Part shown: in pieces, positions 60,201-64,000 of the stretch | How the letters are laid out: each line of letters begins with the position of its first letter | Numbering within the stretch: position 1 is the first letter of the stretch | DNA from: Stromatinia cepivora | Taxonomy: Eukaryota; Ascomycota; Leotiomycetes; Helotiales; Sclerotiniaceae | DNA: 64,000 bases | Direction: 5' to 3' | Assembly: GCA_014898415.1 (NCBI GenBank) | Contig: RCTD01000029.1 | Span: 124,001 to 188,000, forward strand | Translations under genes and position numbers: made by a program | Notes under the pieces: model-generated | Databases searched by the model: none | Told to the model about the DNA's origin: nothing | The model's input: the letters and a program-made list of their open reading frames with translations, nothing else

Positions 60201-61502
60201 TTTTATTTTGGTTTATTTTAATAAATATATTTATAAGTTTTTTTGTAATTTTATACTGTTTGATAAATATTATTATTATTTATAAAAGAAAATTGGAAAT
60301 CTTTTATTTAAAATCTTTGAATAGGATTTTATTATCGATAATCTTTGTTTGAATAATAAGTAATTTGAATTTACTATATTATTCTAGGAAATTGTTATAT
60401 CAAATTATATTGAATATGATTTATATTTTGTATTGAAAACAAATATTATCGATTTCAATCAAGTTTCGATAGATCGTTATAAATTATTCAATCAATTCAA
60501 ATATTGTAAATTGGGGTACTTGTGTGTAAAAAATATAATAATATATTTATACTTTCGATTCCGTTTGGTCGATTATATATATATAATATTATATTTCATT
60601 TTTAAATGATATAATATATAGTTCGAATTGTTTTATAATTAATAATTATTACAAATTGATTTTAGGTTTGATATTATAATTAAATTTAATAGTAAGATTT
60701 GTGGTTTTGATGTATATATATTGCGATGTAAATTGTGATTGGTATAGGAATGCGATCTGGATTGATTAGATTAGTTTTTTGAATAAAAAAATCTATGATT
60801 ATTATATAGATTATTATTTTTTAAAAGAAAAGGAGAATTATTAAAAAGTTTTAAATAATCAAATCGTTTGATCAAAGTTTTCTTTTTTTGATTTCGGGAT
60901 CTTTGGATTTGTTTAAATAAAGATCCTTGATCTTCAATTGAAAAAATAAAAAGAATTCTAAATATTATTATTGATCTGAATATTTATATTGGTATCATTT
61001 GGGGTTCAAAAAAAGATTGTATTATTGTAGAATTTGTTATTATTATAACTTTCAATTATCGATTCTTTTTTTTTAAATTTATAATTATTGTATAAAGATT
61101 TTATAATTGTAATAATGAATTGTAAGAAGTAATTGAATTGTTAGGAATATTGATTTTATATATTGGAATCTTCTTTTTATTAGTCTTTTTTTTTCAATAA
61201 TAATATTATTCAAATCTATATTCATATTTTCTTTGAAGGGTTATTGAAATAATTGAAAAGAAAAAGGAAACTTTTTAAAATAGATTTTCGAAGGTTTGGA
61301 ATATATAGGAAATAGAATTCATTGTATTATAAAAGTAATAATATACTTCTAAAAGAATTTATATCTTCATTAATTAAATCAAAATAAATCTTTTTTTTTA
61401 AATATAATATTTATAAAAGTTCACTTAAGAAGATATTATTAAAATGAGATATTATTTAGGAAGCCACTAGATGATCGGATATTTATAATAACTTGTAAAT
61501 AA

Positions 61503-61784
61503 TATGATATATAAAAACTGTAATAGAGTTAAATAAACAGGGTCAATTATATTCTTTAGAATCTACAATTGAAGAACTATGATTTATAACAAGCAGCTAG
61601 ATATATATACACAAATACCCATTCGTGAGCTGCGGGGCTGTGCGCATGCGTTATTAGGGTCACCATTTTACCATACTAAATCGCATGAATCGTAACGCAT
61701 ATGTACGGATGATCAGCCCACCAATCGACATGGGAGAGAGGATGTATCACGTGATTAGCCTCCTGTGGTTCACGATTCGTGACA
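61503..61784 (-). repeat. 5' LTR of gypsy copy 3, outer part nearly unmutated
   Basis: It is 282 bp. The inner 100 bp is AT-shifted, but from about 61605 outward it keeps GC-rich words such as GAGCTGCGGGGCTGTGCGCA and GTGATTAGCCTCCTGTGGTT that are lost in the other LTRs. It is probably closest to the ancestral LTR. Confidence 0.92.
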
Positions 61785-62130
61785 CGAATCATATAATTAT
61801 AATATTAATAGTATTATATGAATTCGAATATAATATTTAAAGATTCATAATGATTTATGAATTTTATATTAAAGAATATAAAGAAAATATGAAATTTCTT
61901 TAAATTTATTAAAATATTATTATTTTATTATAAAGAGATATTTTTTTAAAAAATATTAATTCCTTTTTTCAATTAATATTTTGAAGTATTTAAAATAATA
62001 TTTATTAAATTACAACAATTTGAATATTCGTTAGTATTTCCGGGCAATGATCTTATAAAACCTTTATAGGATAGGGTAATCATCCTATAGAGGTCAAATA
62101 CCCCGGGTAGGGTATGGGTGCCCAGCCCTG

Positions 62131-62359
62131 GTTTCCTAAGAGTTCCGAGTCACCCGTCATTTAGCAATCAGACCATAGAGTCATTTCATTGTCAAGCTCG
62201 TACTCCGTATGGTCCGCTTCTGTACACCGGTTAATACTAGGAAGCCTCAGTACCCTAAGGTACTTGTTGGACCGTATTTGATAGATTTGATATCATATAC
62301 AGTTGGATCATCCGTATATAATGAATTTTTATGAATTTTCATTATTATGAAGAAAAATT
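62131..62359. other. Unique spacer between duplicated copies L and R
   Basis: About 230 bp of balanced composition between the hAT-like right end and copy R. It contains a GTACTCCGTA word also seen near other repeat ends. No gene is seen. Confidence 0.55.
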
Positions 62360-62630
62360 CGAATATTAATGTTGTAGGTCACGTATTTGAAGGTGATAAA
62401 CTTTATAATTTGGAAGTAGTGACTCGAAGACTATAATGAAATAAACAATTATGAAGTTATAATAATAATATAGGGTTGTATAGGAGTATTGTATTATATA
62501 CAACTAATAATACTGAATAATATTTAGATTCAGATTCTTAACCTTCAATATTGAGAGTATAGCCTTTCTACATACTCTTTTCGAATTCTTTTATATATCA
62601 ATATCTTATTCTTATTCGTCGATTTGAATA

Positions 62631-63068
62631 CGGAGATTGATAGAATAAATATTATAAGACACACCAAAAAATGACCATACTTGGTTCCACAGACAGGGGT
62701 TCTGACCAATAATATCATTACGCTGGTTGAAAATTTGTATGATGAAATCTAAGTGATTAAAGTATTGTAAATTCTCAATTATTTATTTAAAATTATTCGA
62801 AATCATTTCAAAATCATTCAAAATCATTAATTTTTTATTCAAAAATCTATTCTAAAGTTATTAAAAGAGGTTATATAAGCTTTAAAAATTTCAAAATCAT
62901 CAAATTGTTGAGATTTTATTGAACTCCTCGAAATACAATCAAAATTCGAAATTTGAAGAGAGAACAGCTCAATATCTATTCAAGTTATTTAAAGCAGCAT
63001 CAAAAGACAGGAAAAACAGCGATATTGTGGGTAAAAAATGTCTTACAATACTTATCTCATCACCTCCG
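62631..63068. mobile_element. TA-flanked MITE, copy B
   Basis: It is 438 bp between TA at 62629-62630 and 63069-63070. It shares with copy A the internal blocks TGGTTGAAAATTT/TGATTGAAAATTT, ACAGCTCAATATCTATTC and AAAAGACAGGAAAAACAGC. The ends are decayed (CGGAGATTGATAG on the left, CTCATCACCTCCG on the right). The plus-strand frame starting at 62953 is fortuitous. Confidence 0.85.
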
Positions 63069-63078
63069 TAAAGATTCA

Positions 63079-63389
63079 TGTCACGGAAAGCCTTGCGATC
63101 CCCTGTATCCTACAAAGGATCAAGGGTATGCTTTCCAATCGGAATGAAGGATCTTCTAGACCCTACCAATCTCTCCGATTGACAAGGTGATCTTGATATA
63201 CTAGTAAATAAAGATCTAGTTTAAACGAAGTATTTATCGATTAGATAATTACTTATTTATTCTCTATATATAATCCTCGATCCGTATGATCAAAAAGCAA
63301 ATCATTCAATTCTATTCACTCTACCAATCACGTGTACCACCTATTCAACGATCTCTGAAAGTGCTCTGTAATCATACTATCCCGTGATA
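63079..63389. mobile_element. Solo LTR of a different retrotransposon
   Basis: It is 311 bp, starting TGTCACGGAAAG and ending CCCGTGATA (from CA), with inverted termini and a perfect 5-bp duplication ATTCA at 63074-63078 and 63390-63394. Copy L has a single ATTCA at the matching site. Its sequence differs from the 282-bp chromovirus LTR. No partner LTR or internal region is in the window. Confidence 0.87.
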
Positions 63390-63827
63390 ATTCATAATTT
63401 CAATTATCTTGATTAATATCATAAAGGTTCTTTATTCGAATACCTCTGATATTGAACTAATTAGATTTCTTTATTTGAATACCCCTGATATTTAATTAAT
63501 TAGGTTTCTTTATTTGAATACCCCTGTATCGATGGTTTCGATCGTAGTACGAATAATATCGTATAATCGTATAATATCATATAATCGTAGTACGAATTAT
63601 ATAATTATAGTATTAATAGTATTATATGAGTTCGAATATAATATTTAAAGATTCATAATCATTTATGAATTTTATATTAAAGAATATAAAGAAAATATGA
63701 AATTTCTTTAAATTTATTAAAATATTATTATTTTATTATGAAGAGATATTTTTCTTAAAAAAATTAATTCCTTTTTTTAATTAATATTCTTAAGTGTTTA
63801 AAATGATATTTATTAAATTATAATAAT

Positions 63828-64000
63828 GTTACGGTTGTTGGAAGGATATTGCTGGTAAAGCTAGGAAACTCTACAAGGAAGTGGTTTTATTGTTAAAAGC
63901 AAGTGTATAATCGATAATATATCATCGTTTGATTAAAAAACTCTGCAAAATCTTTGTATTTATTAAATTCTAATATATAATTGATGATTTGTTATTGTTC
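63828..64000 (+). repeat. Dispersed repeat, copy B (partner at 12350-12535)
   Basis: It starts where copy R ends and runs off the window. It is less mutated than the left copy; the plus strand can be read as DIAGKARKLYKEVVLLLKA before a stop. The family is not recognised. Confidence 0.72.

Larger units (their letters stand above)
54783..61784 (-). mobile_element. Ty3/gypsy chromovirus, copy 3 (complete, most degraded)
   Basis: It is 7002 bp with 282-bp LTRs and target duplication CGAAT at 54778-54782 and 61785-61789. It aligns along its length with copies 1 and 2 in the minus orientation but has more AT and no frame longer than about 80 codons in its coding region. The RT box near 58215 reads YFNDILIYF, so the first Asp is lost here, while copies 1 and 2 lost the second. 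The chromodomain relic lies near 56080-55860. Confidence 0.92.
54360..62015 (+). repeat. Duplicated segment, copy L (split by gypsy copy 3)
   Basis: 54360-54782 plus 61785-62015 (about 650 bp) match copy R in order and orientation. Shared words include ACTCGAAGACTATAATAGAAT, TACAACTAATAATACTGAAT and, right of the gypsy, AATATAATATTTAAAGATTC. It contains the empty sites of MITE copy B (TA at 54627-54628) and of the solo LTR (ATTCA at 54632-54636). No coding frame is seen. Confidence 0.85.
54056..62130. mobile_element. Possible hAT-like element enclosing gypsy copy 3
   Basis: The left end CAGGGTAGGGTATACCCGGGG (54056 on) and the right end, read inverted from 62130 as CAGGGCTGGGCACCCATACC then CTACCCGGGGTA, share CAGGG and ACCCGGGGTA words and a subterminal palindrome (TAGGATAGGGTAACCATCCTA on the left, its partner at 62067-62090). 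Without gypsy copy 3 it would be about 1.07 kb. Against it, the 8-bp flanks AGTTAGTG and GTTTCCTA do not match, so the ends may come from two elements. Confidence 0.42.
62360..63827 (+). repeat. Duplicated segment, copy R (with MITE B and solo LTR inside)
   Basis: 62360-62628 and 63395-63827 match copy L. The join is interrupted by MITE copy B and a solo LTR. It contains the empty site of gypsy copy 3, a single CGAAT at 63593-63597 in the context GTAGTACGAAT. Confidence 0.85.

Noticed and set aside
54048..62138. 8-bp target duplication for the hAT-like element 54056-62130
   Set aside because: The flanks AGTTAGTG and GTTTCCTA do not match, even allowing for transitions.
62953..63147. A 64-codon frame crossing the MITE border
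   Set aside because: It runs from MITE copy B into the flanking solo LTR, so it cannot be a conserved gene.
1..64000. CRISPR arrays or bacterial operons
   Set aside because: The genes have spliceosomal introns and fungal families; the tandem repeats present have no spacers.

Overview
The window is from a filamentous ascomycete (Pezizomycotina). The gene families (short 48-80 bp GT-AG introns, a HET-domain protein, an RCF1/HIG1 protein, RTC5, a fungal rhodopsin-domain membrane protein, a fungal ILV1) point to Leotiomycetes/Helotiales, but the lineage is an inference. The DNA is split into two kinds. About 31.3-53.3 kb and 16.2-21.1 kb have balanced base composition and hold intact genes. About 1-16.2 kb, 21.1-31.1 kb and 54-64 kb are very AT-rich and full of broken reading frames, the pattern left by repeat-induced point mutation (RIP) on transposons.

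Transposon blocks. A Ty1/copia element on the minus strand fills 1-11870; its 5' LTR is at 11736-11870 and its other end lies beyond the left edge. It is split by a complete Ty3/gypsy chromovirus (2425-9467, plus strand). Two more full copies of that chromovirus lie at 21605-28648 and 54783-61784 (both minus strand). All three have 282-bp LTRs and perfect 5-bp target duplications (ATTAT, TTATA, CGAAT), and all three sit inside other repeats: the copia integrase gene, a pogo-type DNA transposon (21111-30670) and an AT-rich duplicated segment with hAT-like ends. A second, Fot1-like pogo element lies at 14338-16172. Small non-autonomous elements are a TA-flanked MITE family (30673-31079 and 62631-63068), a hAT-like MITE (50921-51342) and a solo LTR of another retroelement (63079-63389).

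Genes. From left to right: amino-acid permease (-), ABCC-type ABC transporter with 8 exons (-), MEMO1/MHO1 protein (+), YtcJ-like amidohydrolase (-), threonine dehydratase ILV1 (-), RCF1/HIG1 respiratory supercomplex factor (+), RTC5 TLDc protein (-), HET-domain protein (+) and a seven-helix rhodopsin-domain membrane protein (-). Intron positions were read by eye; in every model the exon phases add up to an open frame of the family's usual length. ILV1/RCF1, ABC/MEMO1 and RTC5/HET are divergent pairs. MEMO1/amidohydrolase and RCF1/RTC5 are convergent pairs. No secondary-metabolite backbone gene is present, so these look like ordinary neighbours and not a pathway cluster.

Most interesting: (1) mutation stops at the outer edges of the repeats, most clearly in the right LTR of the third chromovirus copy, whose outer 180 bp is almost unmutated while the identical inner copy is ruined; (2) two neighbouring copies of one segment act as each other's empty sites for three different insertions; (3) all three chromodomain retroelements landed inside other transposons.
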